Assembly (NCBI GenBank): GCA_021775855.1
Contig: JAJFGZ010000058.1
Span: 1-53,231, forward strand
Length of the DNA stretch: 53,231 nucleotides
Reading direction: 5' to 3'
DNA from: Hyphomicrobiales bacterium
Lineage (GTDB): Bacteria; Pseudomonadota; Alphaproteobacteria; Rhizobiales; NORP267
Below, in pieces: positions 1 through 7,818 of this stretch; within the stretch, counting starts at the first letter, position 1, and each line of letters begins with the position of its first letter. Below the pieces are notes generated by a model that saw only the letters and a list, made by a program, of their open reading frames with translations, was not told where the DNA came from and did no database searches. The translations under genes and the position numbers were made by a program.

Positions 1-249
1 GAGCGCACGAACATAGTCCGTTACCCGGTCGGCGCTGTTCGGTACCGTCGTGTGGCAGCCGCAATACCAGCACAGCGACTGGCAGAACGGCACATGCACA
101 TACAACGACAGACTGTCCGCAGCCGTTACCGCCTCCAGCCAGCCGCGATACACGTCCGCGTCAACAGAATCAGAGAACTGCGTCGCCGGCGGGTAACTCG
201 TATACCGCGGCACCGCCGCAAGCGCGTATTTGGAGAGGAATGTGCTCAT
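1..249 (-). CDS. hemN: Oxygen-independent coproporphyrinogen III oxidase, 5' part (cut by window edge)
   Basis: The minus strand reads open from an ATG at 249 to the window edge, giving the first 83 residues. HemN is a radical SAM enzyme that oxidatively decarboxylates coproporphyrinogen III without oxygen in heme synthesis. Visible marks are the family's early YTSYPPATQFS stretch (residues 16-26), then LSLYVHVPFC with the 4Fe-4S cysteines C56, C60 and C63 (CX3CX2C) followed by GCHT. An in-frame TGA lies just upstream of this ATG, so the start is well bounded. The rest of the gene lies to the left of the window. Identification as the HemN/HemZ group is strong; true HemN rather than a HemW-like paralog is likely from the YTSYP motif. 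Confidence 0.9.
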   Translation of the reverse strand, partial: MSTFLSKYALAAVPRYTSYPPATQFSDSVDADVYRGWLEAVTAADSLSLYVHVPFCQSLCWYCGCHTTVPNSADRVTDYVRAL

Positions 250-391
250 TCGCCCATGATTAACGGTTCGTGGGGGCCGAGGGCTTGAGGCAGATCAAAT
301 GGGGGTGGGAATGCCTTCGTTGACGGCCCTAAATTCGCGCTATAGTAACAACACTTGAAAAATTATGCTTTTTTTGGAATAATACCTATAT

Positions 392-709
392 ATGTGGTCC
401 ATAGAATTCCTGGACGAGAACGTTCTAGATGAAATGCAAAGCCAGCCGAACGACATCAAGGCGAAGTTCGAGCATGTTGTAAATCTGATCTGGGCCAACG
501 GTCTCGAGCGCGTCCACGAGCCCTACATAAAGCATCTGGAAGGCAAGCTCTGGGAGATGCGCATGAAGGGCCGGGATAATATCGCGCGGGCCATCTAAGT
601 GACCGCGTTTGAGAAACGGATCATGATTGTGCGTGTTTTCACCAAGAAACAGCAGAAAACACCCCGCCGCGAGATCAAAATAGCCCTTGAGCGGGCAAAG
701 GAGATATGA
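392..709 (+). pseudogene. HigB/RelE (phage Gp49-like) toxin gene interrupted by an in-frame TAA
   Basis: The reading frame from ATG 392 gives 68 residues, stops at TAA 596-598, and then continues in the same frame to TGA 707-709. Read through, the product would be about 105 residues. That is the usual size of Gp49-like/HigB mRNA interferase toxins, with the typical GKLWEMRMKG core and a C-terminal VFTKKQQKTPRREI segment. Family members normally have a Tyr or Phe at the position of the TAA, so a single base change explains the break. The antitoxin start at 706 overlaps the end of this frame, the standard toxin-first layout. A GTG directly after the TAA could allow a restart, but only of the C-terminal half. 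The toxin is probably dead. Confidence 0.75.
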
Positions 710-1011
710 TGAGCAAGGTGGTGAATAAAACCATTCCGATCGAACGCGCCTTCAAGGAGTGGCGCAAAGACCCCGACTATGTGCGCGAATTCAAATCCCT
801 CGAGGATGAGTTCGCGCTGGCGCAGCTTTTCATCAGCGCACGGGGCGCTGCAGGCCTGACCCAGCAGGAACTGGCGGAAAAAATGAAAACCTCACAAGCC
901 TATATCGCCCGCCTCGAAAGCGGCCGGGAAAAGCCTTCGACGCGGACCCTCAACCGCTTTGCCAAGGCAACAGGGCATAGGGTCGTGATCGAGTTTGAGC
1001 CAGTGGCGTAA
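706..1011 (+). CDS. XRE-family antitoxin (HigA-like)
   Basis: This 101-residue protein has a helix-turn-helix of the Cro/C1 type at about residues 45-95. The recognisable core is LTQQELAEKMKTSQAY, followed by IARLESGREKPSTRTL and a short FAKATGHRVVIEF tail typical of HigA-like antitoxins. It would neutralise the upstream Gp49/HigB toxin and repress the shared promoter. Start codons ATG 706 and ATG 709 are adjacent. The start overlaps the toxin frame's stop, which implies coupled translation when the toxin frame was intact. Since the toxin is interrupted, the antitoxin may persist as a stand-alone regulator or protect against a related toxin elsewhere. Confidence 0.85.
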   Translation: MMSKVVNKTIPIERAFKEWRKDPDYVREFKSLEDEFALAQLFISARGAAGLTQQELAEKMKTSQAYIARLESGREKPSTRTLNRFAKATGHRVVIEFEPVA

Positions 1012-1087
1012 GGCCGTGCATATCGAGGAGAAAGCCGAGTTTACTTCATTATGTTCAATTTTTAACACGCAATTCTCGAAGAGAAAT

Positions 1088-2557
1088 ATGACAAAACACA
1101 ATCAAAATAACGAAATATCGGGAAATGTGGAGACTGGCGATGGATCAAATCTCAACAAGGCGTCCATAAAAAAGCTATCCATTAAGGGATTCAGAGGTTT
1201 CGAAAAAAAGACCGATATAGAATTTGCTCTGCCAAACGGAATTCCGGGAAGTGGCCTGACAATTATTGTCGGACCTAACAATTCTGGAAAGTCGACACTT
1301 CTTGAGGCGCTAGTGGCGGTGACCCAAGAACAGGCACCTACTTTTAGTGAGGGAAAAAGAAATGTCCGGTCGGGCAGTCACATTGCTATTGAACTTGAAA
1401 GTTCCGACAATCAAATAAGAACTGTAAAAACAGTATCCGCTGGTGGCAGTCAGACTAAACAGGAAAAGGTCAACAACGCTCAACCCGACATAAAAATTTA
1501 CGTTTTGTCTTCTCGGCGAGCCTTTCCCCCTTACTTTAACCGTGATCGAGAATTAGATCGAACTGAATACACTCGATTATTTCAAAATTTTCCTGACCAA
1601 CGCTCCGTCTCACTAAATTTTCACTCAAGATTGCTTCATATTATAGAGGATGAGGAACGAAAAACGAAATTTGACGACGTATTTCGAAAAGTCATAGATC
1701 CTGTTCCTATTTGGACAATCGACCAAAGTGATCAAGGACAATATTATGTGAAGTTTCAGACGGAGAACAGCCACCACTCCAGTGAGGGTTTAGGTGAAGG
1801 CCTGATCAGTTTGTTGTACATCATTGATGCCCTGTACGATTCTGAACCTGCTATGGTGATTGCAATTGACGAACCAGAATTGTCGCTCCATCCAGCAATA
1901 CAACGTCGATTAATGCGTTTGATTATAGAATATTCGAAGGATCGACAGATTATTCTATCGACCCATTCGCCCCTCTTCATCGACTGGAACGCGATTGCAA
2001 AAGGGGCAAATATCATCCGATTTGCAAAGGAAAATGGGCAATGTAATGTTCATCATTTGCAAAAATGTTCGAGCAAAAAACTTGCAGGAATACTCGACAA
2101 TCGAAACAACCCTCACATACTCGGATTAAATGCAAACGAAGTATTTTTTCTCGACGATCAAGTAATTCTTGTCGAGGGACAGGAAGATGTTCTCCTCTAT
2201 CCAAAAATATGGAATCAGTTGGATATGGAGGTAAAAGGCAACCTTTTTGGATGGGGCGTTGGTGGTGCCGACAATATGAATTTTGTTGCTTCGCTATTAC
2301 GCGATCTGGGTTTTCAAAAAGTGTGTGGTATCCTCGACAATGACAAGAGGGAGAATATCGAACATCTCAATTGCGAGTTTCCAAATTTCAAATTTTTTGC
2401 AATACCTGCCGACGACATACGGACAAAGCCGGCGCAAAAGAGCAAGCAAGAAGTGACCGGATTGCTCGATAAAGAAAACAAAATCGATGAAAAATTTAAA
2501 AAAGAGACTCGAAGCATCTTCGGTACAGTCAACGCATATATGAACATGGGGAATTGA
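1088..2557 (+). CDS. OLD-like AAA ATPase with TOPRIM-like C-terminal domain (putative phage defence nuclease)
   Basis: This 489-residue protein has the layout of OLD-family ATPase-nucleases. An ABC-type ATPase half comes first, with Walker A GPNNSGKST at 62-70, the late Walker B IAIDEPELSLHP with D261/E262, and an ILSTHSPLF switch region. A TOPRIM-like half follows, with E363 in ILVEGQED and the D417/D419 pair in ILDNDK. Relatives cut or nick DNA and often act in phage exclusion. The frame is open back to 995, overlapping the antitoxin. I chose ATG 1088 because a GAAGAG ribosome site precedes it and the extension looks non-coding. The gene is clearly more AT-rich than its neighbours, which suggests transfer. 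No partner helicase (as in Gabija) lies beside it. Confidence 0.75.
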   Translation: MTKHNQNNEISGNVETGDGSNLNKASIKKLSIKGFRGFEKKTDIEFALPNGIPGSGLTIIVGPNNSGKSTLLEALVAVTQEQAPTFSEGKRNVRSGSHIAIELESSDNQIRTVKTVSAGGSQTKQEKVNNAQPDIKIYVLSSRRAFPPYFNRDRELDRTEYTRLFQNFPDQRSVSLNFHSRLLHIIEDEERKTKFDDVFRKVIDPVPIWTIDQSDQGQYYVKFQTENSHHSSEGLGEGLISLLYIIDALYDSEPAMVIAIDEPELSLHPAIQRRLMRLIIEYSKDRQIILSTHSPLFIDWNAIAKGANIIRFAKENGQCNVHHLQKCSSKKLAGILDNRNNPHILGLNANEVFFLDDQVILVEGQEDVLLYPKIWNQLDMEVKGNLFGWGVGGADNMNFVASLLRDLGFQKVCGILDNDKRENIEHLNCEFPNFKFFAIPADDIRTKPAQKSKQEVTGLLDKENKIDEKFKKETRSIFGTVNAYMNMGN

Positions 2558-2576
2558 GCCGGCCTAGTTCGCAAGC

Positions 2577-3335
2577 CTATCTATCCCCCACCCGAACCAC
2601 CGTCCTGATCCCCCCATCCACCCCAACCTCATGAATCTCATACACTGGCACCCCCTCCGCCTCATTGCGGAGCGGGCCTTGCCGTAAATTCGACGCCACA
2701 CTCGGGGCCGTGCTGACGGGCAAATCGCCGAGTTTCGCAGTCGCAGCACGGTGGGAATGGCCGCAGATGAGGGCTTTTGCCTGGGGATTTTTCGCGATAA
2801 TCTCGGCGATCTCGTCGGCATTATCGCGGGAGATGAACTGGAACGGGTCGATGGCGTCCACGATATCGACCGGTGCGTGGTGCATGAAGAGGAGGGCGGG
2901 GGTGTCCGGGTCCTCGCCAAGCGCGTGATCGAGAAAAGCCAGCCGTTCGGCGCACAACAGGCCCTTGTTGGTGGTGTCCGTGGTGCTGTCGAGCGCGATC
3001 AGGTTGAGGCCGGGCAGGGCGATTTTGAACTGGATAAAATCGTCGCCCTCAGCCAACCCGGTAATATCTGCAAAGGCCCGGCGCAGTTCGGCGCGGTTAT
3101 CGCGGTTGCCGGGGATGACGTGCAGCGGGGCGTTGATCTGGCGCAACAGCCCGGCCGCGCAGTCATATTCCGCGCGCTCGCCGTTATGGACGATATCACC
3201 CGTATGTATGACGATGTCGGGTTGGGGTTGAAGCGCGTTCAAATCCTTGACGCAGGCTTCCAGATCGCGGATGCGCGCTTCGCCGCGCGCGTCATCGAGC
3301 GAAATATGGGTATCGGTAATCTGGGCGATGATCAT
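2577..3335 (-). CDS. Calcineurin-like metallophosphoesterase (class III cyclic nucleotide phosphodiesterase-like)
   Basis: A 252-residue cytosolic phosphoesterase with the metal-binding motifs in order: DTH (D8, H10), GDIVHNGE (D47), PGNRDN (N77, D79), MHHAP and a late GHSHRA. The closest well-known group is the CpdA/GpdQ-like family, which hydrolyses cyclic nucleotides or phosphodiesters with two metals. The usual GNH[DE] box reads GNRD here, with Arg replacing the His that would follow the metal-ligand Asn. This variant seems common in alphaproteobacterial members. The frame extends upstream to 3413, but ATG 3335 starts exactly at the conserved MIIAQITDTH strand. The actual substrate is unknown. 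Confidence 0.85.
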   Translation of the reverse strand: MIIAQITDTHISLDDARGEARIRDLEACVKDLNALQPQPDIVIHTGDIVHNGERAEYDCAAGLLRQINAPLHVIPGNRDNRAELRRAFADITGLAEGDDFIQFKIALPGLNLIALDSTTDTTNKGLLCAERLAFLDHALGEDPDTPALLFMHHAPVDIVDAIDPFQFISRDNADEIAEIIAKNPQAKALICGHSHRAATAKLGDLPVSTAPSVASNLRQGPLRNEAEGVPVYEIHEVGVDGGIRTVVRVGDR

Positions 3336-3474
3336 GGGCGGGGCAGATAACAGATTTGCCCGGTCTTGCCACGCGAAAATATTTTCCTTGTCCGGGTCTG
3401 CCCGCGGGGGCACATTTCCGCCAGCAAAGGGAGGCTAGACCATTTTTAGACAGGGGACACTGACCCGCAGGGGC

Positions 3475-4017
3475 ATGGTAGTCGCCGGGATTGCCATCAT
3501 CGCCGTCACGGCGGCGATCCTGCTGGCCATGGGGCGCACGCTGATTTGCAAATGCGGGACGATCGAATTGTGGCACCCCAACGCGTTCGATGCGGGCAGT
3601 TCCCAGCATATCGCCGACTGGTACACCCCGTCCCACATGGTCCACGGGGTGTTGTTTTTCGCTATCCTCTGGCTCGTCGCCCGGCGGATGCCACTGGGAC
3701 TACGCGCGCTTGCAGCAATACTAATCGAGAGCGGGTGGGAAATTCTGGAGAACACCAATTACATCATCAACCGCTACCGCGAGACCACCATCGCGCTCGA
3801 CTATTTTGGCGACAGCGTCCTCAATTCGGTAAGCGATATCCTGTTCATGCTGCTCGGGTTTTTTCTCGCCGCGCGCCTGCCCGTCTGGGTGACAGTGACA
3901 TTGGCCATCGCCGCCGAGGTCATCGCGGCGATCGTGATCCGTGACAACCTCACCCTCAATGTCCTCATGCTGATCCACCCGCTCGACTTTGTTTTATCGT
4001 GGCAAAGCGGGTTGTAA
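3475..4017 (+). CDS. DUF2585 (UPF0314) family membrane protein
   Basis: A 180-residue inner-membrane protein with about four to five hydrophobic segments. It carries the alphaproteobacterial DUF2585 signature: a CKCG turn near residue 27, then HIADWYTPSHMVHG, then ESGWEILENT and a YFGDSVLNSVSD segment. Function is unknown. It sits divergently from the metallophosphoesterase with only 139 bases between the chosen starts. In-frame codons upstream of ATG 3475 reach a TAG at the phosphoesterase side without another usual start, so 3475 is kept. Confidence 0.8.
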   Translation: MVVAGIAIIAVTAAILLAMGRTLICKCGTIELWHPNAFDAGSSQHIADWYTPSHMVHGVLFFAILWLVARRMPLGLRALAAILIESGWEILENTNYIINRYRETTIALDYFGDSVLNSVSDILFMLLGFFLAARLPVWVTVTLAIAAEVIAAIVIRDNLTLNVLMLIHPLDFVLSWQSGL

Positions 4018-4167
4018 CTCGGCGCTGAACGGGATTGAGCAAAAGAAGCCGGGGATGCGGATTGCCGTGGCTGGTTCAATCGGCTATATGCATACATTAG
4101 AATAACTGCAAGTTAGGTATCATTCGGATGCCAATCACTTGAAATTGGGGCATATCAGGGGGGATTC

Positions 4168-4956
4168 ATGTTTACCAGCAATCCGTTCGCCGAGCTTTCG
4201 TCGGTCATCTCACCAGCCGTTATGCAATGGTACGTCATTGTCATGATTATCTTGGTCGTGGGCGGCACGTTGTTCGACATCGTGCATAAAAAAAGCGCGA
4301 AATATTTTTTCGACAATTGGCAGAAGGTGAAAGCCAAGGGCACCGACAAGGTCGGTGGCGGGCAGATGATGTCCATCGCGGTCAAGACCGCCGCGGTCGA
4401 CGTCCTCACCTCGGGCGAATTCTGCAATCCGGCCCGCCGCATCGCTCATCTGCTCGGTATGTACGGGTTCGTGGCCTACGTGGTCGCGACCATCGTGATG
4501 GTGTTCAATTACACGGCACCCGGCGCCGCGACACCGGGCATCTGGCCGATGCTCTGGTATATCGGCGCCCTGATGGTGGTTGTCGGTGGCTACTGGTTCT
4601 GGTTCTTCATCCGGGTTGATGTTTCTGCCGAGGGGCATTCGCCGTTCCGCCTGATGCGCGCCGATCTGTTCATCGTGTCGCTGCTCGCCAGCGTGACCTT
4701 CGCACTGATCTGGGCGTATCTGCAATATCGCGGCATCAGCCTCTGGGCGAATGTGTTTCTGGGTCTTTATCTGATCGCCACGACGGTGCTGTTTGGCGGC
4801 ATCCCATGGTCGAAATTCTCGCACATGTTCTTCAAGCCGGCTGCCGCCATGCAGAAGCGGGTTGAGACCGCGAACGGCACCCGGCGCGGCCTGCCACCGC
4901 CGGCAGATGCGCCCGCGGTCTATGGCAGCGCCCGCCGCCAGCCCCAGAATTACTAG
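4168..4956 (+). CDS. aprM: AprM, membrane anchor of APS reductase
   Basis: A 262-residue integral membrane protein with five or six transmembrane segments (roughly residues 18-37, 95-115, 125-150, 165-190 and 195-215) and a hydrophilic C-terminal tail. It lies directly upstream of aprB-aprA. In sulfur oxidisers lacking QmoABC, AprM is proposed to link the soluble AprBA heterodimer to the quinone pool, passing electrons from sulfite oxidation into the respiratory chain. Identification rests on context plus overall pattern (a conserved early VVGGTLFDIVHKK and late GGIPWSKFSHMFFKP). A strong CAGGGGGG ribosome site precedes ATG 4168. About 40 bases separate it from aprB, consistent with one operon. 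Confidence 0.85.
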   Translation: MFTSNPFAELSSVISPAVMQWYVIVMIILVVGGTLFDIVHKKSAKYFFDNWQKVKAKGTDKVGGGQMMSIAVKTAAVDVLTSGEFCNPARRIAHLLGMYGFVAYVVATIVMVFNYTAPGAATPGIWPMLWYIGALMVVVGGYWFWFFIRVDVSAEGHSPFRLMRADLFIVSLLASVTFALIWAYLQYRGISLWANVFLGLYLIATTVLFGGIPWSKFSHMFFKPAAAMQKRVETANGTRRGLPPPADAPAVYGSARRQPQNY

Positions 4957-4996
4957 TCAGCAACCCGTTTGACGATACAGAAAGTAGCAAATCACC

Positions 4997-5470
4997 ATGC
5001 CAACATTTGTTTATATGACGAGTTGCGATGGCTGCGGACATTGCGTGGATATCTGCCCGTCAGATATTATGCATATCGATAAGACCTACCGCCGCGCCTA
5101 TAACATCGAGCCCAACTTTTGCTGGGAATGTTATTCCTGCGTCAAGGCCTGTCCGCAAAACGCGATCGACGTGCGCGGATACGCCGAATTCGCGCCTATG
5201 GGCCACAAGGTCCGGGTGCGGCGCGAAGAAGACAAGGGCACCATTTCGTGGCGGATCACGTTCAGGGATGGCCGCGAAAAGAACTTTGTTTCCCCGATCA
5301 GGACCACCGAATGGGGGTCGATCAAGGGCCCGGCAGAATACGATGTGCCAGAAAAAGATGCGCTGAATTCCCAGGAGCTCGCGCACGAGCCTGATGCACT
5401 CAACATTGAAGGCGGGCTGCCCGCGCTGACGCGCAAACAGCTCAAAAAAGGCTTCCGGAAAGGTTTGTAA
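4997..5470 (+). CDS. aprB: Adenylylsulfate (APS) reductase, beta subunit
   Basis: A 157-residue iron-sulfur protein with two 4Fe-4S clusters. The first motif runs CDGCGHCVDIC (C10, C13, C16, C20) and the second CWECYSCVKAC (C42, C45, C48, C52). The C-terminal tail that wraps around AprA follows, with GSIKGPAEYDVPEKD recognisable. In the oxidative direction AprBA converts sulfite plus AMP to APS, and this subunit passes the two electrons on, here presumably to AprM. It lies between aprM and aprA with only 2 bases to aprA, so translation is probably coupled. Confidence 0.95.
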   Translation: MPTFVYMTSCDGCGHCVDICPSDIMHIDKTYRRAYNIEPNFCWECYSCVKACPQNAIDVRGYAEFAPMGHKVRVRREEDKGTISWRITFRDGREKNFVSPIRTTEWGSIKGPAEYDVPEKDALNSQELAHEPDALNIEGGLPALTRKQLKKGFRKGL

Positions 5471-5472
5471 TA

Positions 5473-7317
5473 ATGGGTTTGTTTTCGAATAGAAAAACGC
5501 ATTTTGTCGATTCCGACGTTCTCGTCATCGGGGGTGGCATGGCCGGTTGCGGGGCAACCTATGAGGCCAGATATTGGGGACGCGATCTCAAAATCGTCTG
5601 CGTCGAGAAGGCCAATATCGAGCGCAGCGGCGCAGTGGCCCAGGGCCTGTATGCGATCAATTGCTACATGGGCATGCAATGGGACGAGAACCAGCCCGAG
5701 GATCACGTGCGTTACGCCCGCAACGACCTGATGGGTCTGGTACGCGAGGACCTTGGCTACGATATCGCCCGCCACGTGGATGCCACGGTGCACAAGTTCG
5801 AGGAATGGGGCCTTCCCTTCATGAAGGACCCGAAGACCGGGCGCTACCTGCGCGAAGGCAAGTGGCAGATCATGATCCACGGCGAAAGCTACAAGCCGAT
5901 CGTCGCCGAAGCCGCCCGCAAGGCCGCTTCCGAGGTCTATAACAGGATCATGGTGACCCATCTTTTGATGGACAAGAAAAAGAAGAACCGGGTCGCCGGC
6001 GCGGTCGGGTTCAACGTCCGGACCGGGGATTTCTACGTGTTCCGTGGCAAGGCCGTCATCGTCGCCGCCGGTGGCGCATCGCACATCTTCAAGCCGCGCT
6101 CAACGGGCGAAGGCATGGGCCGCACATGGTACGCGCCCTGGAGCTCGGCGTCCGCTTATGCGCTACCGATCCAGGTTGGGGCCAAGATGACCCAGATGGA
6201 AAACCGGATCGTTCTGACCCGCTTCAAGGACGGCTACGGCCCTGTCGGGGCTTACTTTTTGCATCTCAAGACCTACACCGAAAACGTCAACGGCAACGAA
6301 TACGAATCCACCTGGTACGACGATACCAAGAAATTGGTGGGCGATTATATCGACCGCCACCCGGTGCCGACCTGCCTGCGCAATCATGCCATCCTCAAGG
6401 AAGTAGCCGCCGGGCGCGGCCCGATCCGCATGGTCACAAAGGAAGCCTTCAAGGACCCGCATCTGGAGCAGGTCGGATGGGAAAATTTCCTCGGCATGAC
6501 CATCGGCCAGGCCGTTGTCTGGGCGTCGCAAAATATCGACCCCAAGCACACCAACCCTGAATTGACCACGTCGGAACCCTACGTCATGGGGTCGCACGCC
6601 ACCTGCTCTGGCGCGTGGGCGAGCGGACCGGAAGACTACGCCCCCGATGAGTATCAATGGGGCTACAACCGGATGATGACGGTCGATGGCCTGTTCGGCG
6701 CGGGCGACACGATCGGCGGCACGGCCCACAAATTCTCGTCAGGCTCGTTTACCGAAGGCCGGATCGCGGCCAAGGCAGCGGTCAAGTATATCCAGGATAT
6801 GGGCAGCGACGAGCCAGAGGTCAGTGAAAAAGAGTACGAGTCTCTCGCCGAAACGATTTTCCAACCGCTCGAGACCTACAAGGTTGGCCGCAACGAGATT
6901 GTCGCCGGCACGGTTTCACCAAGTTATATCCTGCCGCTCCACGGCCTCCAGCGGCTTGAAAAGATCATGGATGAATATGTTGGTGGTATCAGCACCAATT
7001 ACATGACCAACGAATGGGGTCTGAAGCGTGGTCTCGACCATTTGCAGATGCTGCAGGAAGACCTGCTCCATGTGGGCGCGGAAGACATGCACCAGTTGCA
7101 GCGCGCCTGGGAACTCAATCACCGGGTGCTGGCTTCCTTCTCGGTTGCCCATCACACGCTGTTCCGGGAAGAAACCCGTTGGCCCGGATATTATTACCGC
7201 GGCGACCATATGAAGCTGAACGACAAGGATTGGCACTGCTTCACCCTGTCCCAGTATCATGCGGAAACCAACGAATGGGCCATGGAAAAGGCGCCGGTCT
7301 ATCACATCATCGATTGA
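5473..7317 (+). CDS. aprA: Adenylylsulfate (APS) reductase, alpha subunit
   Basis: A 614-residue flavoprotein of normal family length. The FAD dinucleotide motif GGGMAGCGA is at residues 20-28; a long fumarate-reductase-like body follows with ERSGAVAQGLYAINCY and later GLFGAGDTIGGTAHKFSSGSF. Conserved aromatic and charged residues of the AprA family run to the C-terminus (RWPGYYYRGDH). It carries the active site for sulfite + AMP to APS. With AprM upstream and sat just beyond, the direction is most likely oxidative (sulfite to sulfate). No dsr, sox or soe genes are visible in this window, so the sulfite source is not known from here. Confidence 0.96.
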   Translation: MGLFSNRKTHFVDSDVLVIGGGMAGCGATYEARYWGRDLKIVCVEKANIERSGAVAQGLYAINCYMGMQWDENQPEDHVRYARNDLMGLVREDLGYDIARHVDATVHKFEEWGLPFMKDPKTGRYLREGKWQIMIHGESYKPIVAEAARKAASEVYNRIMVTHLLMDKKKKNRVAGAVGFNVRTGDFYVFRGKAVIVAAGGASHIFKPRSTGEGMGRTWYAPWSSASAYALPIQVGAKMTQMENRIVLTRFKDGYGPVGAYFLHLKTYTENVNGNEYESTWYDDTKKLVGDYIDRHPVPTCLRNHAILKEVAAGRGPIRMVTKEAFKDPHLEQVGWENFLGMTIGQAVVWASQNIDPKHTNPELTTSEPYVMGSHATCSGAWASGPEDYAPDEYQWGYNRMMTVDGLFGAGDTIGGTAHKFSSGSFTEGRIAAKAAVKYIQDMGSDEPEVSEKEYESLAETIFQPLETYKVGRNEIVAGTVSPSYILPLHGLQRLEKIMDEYVGGISTNYMTNEWGLKRGLDHLQMLQEDLLHVGAEDMHQLQRAWELNHRVLASFSVAHHTLFREETRWPGYYYRGDHMKLNDKDWHCFTLSQYHAETNEWAMEKAPVYHIID

Positions 7318-7445
7318 TCACCGGGTTGCCCGGAGCTGGTCTTTGCATCATAACCTGGACACCATGCCGGCGCTTCACGTTTAAGTTCCGGTTCGCATCC
7401 AGCACCGCAAATGTTTCCGGTTTGCGGGCACAAAGCGGGGGCTCC

Positions 7446-7811
7446 ATGCCGGCTGATACTCCAACCTGTAAATCGTTGACCGGGCAATTGCTTGAATTCC
7501 GTGACGCCCGCGACTGGCGGCAATTCCACTCGCTCAAGAACCTGATGCTGTCGCTCAATCTGGAAGCGGCCGAATTGCTCGAGCTGGCCCAGTGGAAAAG
7601 CGATGACCAGCTCGAGACGGCTATTTCCGATCCCGATTTCAAGGCCCGGATGGCGGAGGAATGCGCCGACGTTTTTCTATATTTGCTCCTCATCGCCGAG
7701 CGCGCAGGTATCGACTTGCCCGCCGCGGCGGCGGCAAAAATCGAGCGCAATGCGATCAAATACCCGGTCGAAAAATCGCGCGGGAACTCGGTTAAATACA
7801 ACAATCTATAG
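7446..7811 (+). CDS. MazG-like nucleotide pyrophosphohydrolase
   Basis: A 121-residue all-alpha NTP pyrophosphatase of the MazG/RS21-C6 (dCTPase-like) group. Metal-binding acidic residues are visible in EAAELLELAQW and in EECADVFLYLL (the EExxD box), and a C-terminal KYPVEKSRG matches small dCTP pyrophosphatases. It cleaves NTPs or dNTPs to NMP plus pyrophosphate. The frame is open far upstream inside aprA, but the conserved protein begins at ATG 7446. It lies about 130 bases after aprA and ends 7 bases before the convergent end of sat. A link to APS/ATP/PPi handling is possible but only by position; house-cleaning is the simpler reading. Confidence 0.85.
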   Translation: MPADTPTCKSLTGQLLEFRDARDWRQFHSLKNLMLSLNLEAAELLELAQWKSDDQLETAISDPDFKARMAEECADVFLYLLLIAERAGIDLPAAAAAKIERNAIKYPVEKSRGNSVKYNNL

Positions 7812-7818
7812 GTTCCTG

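Noticed and set aside
52-288. Plus-strand open frame of 78 codons at the left edge
   Set aside because: It is antisense to the hemN start, whose translation shows clear CX3CX2C and YTSYP motifs.
995-1087. N-terminal extension of the OLD-like protein starting inside the antitoxin gene
   Set aside because: It overlaps the antitoxin, has no family features, and ATG 1088 has its own ribosome site and fits the domain start better.
2751-3350. A 199-codon plus-strand frame
   Set aside because: It is antisense to the metallophosphoesterase, which has all expected motifs; a GC-rich shadow frame.
7014-7445. Long upstream extension of the MazG-like frame
   Set aside because: It runs inside aprA in another frame; conserved MazG sequence starts only after ATG 7446.
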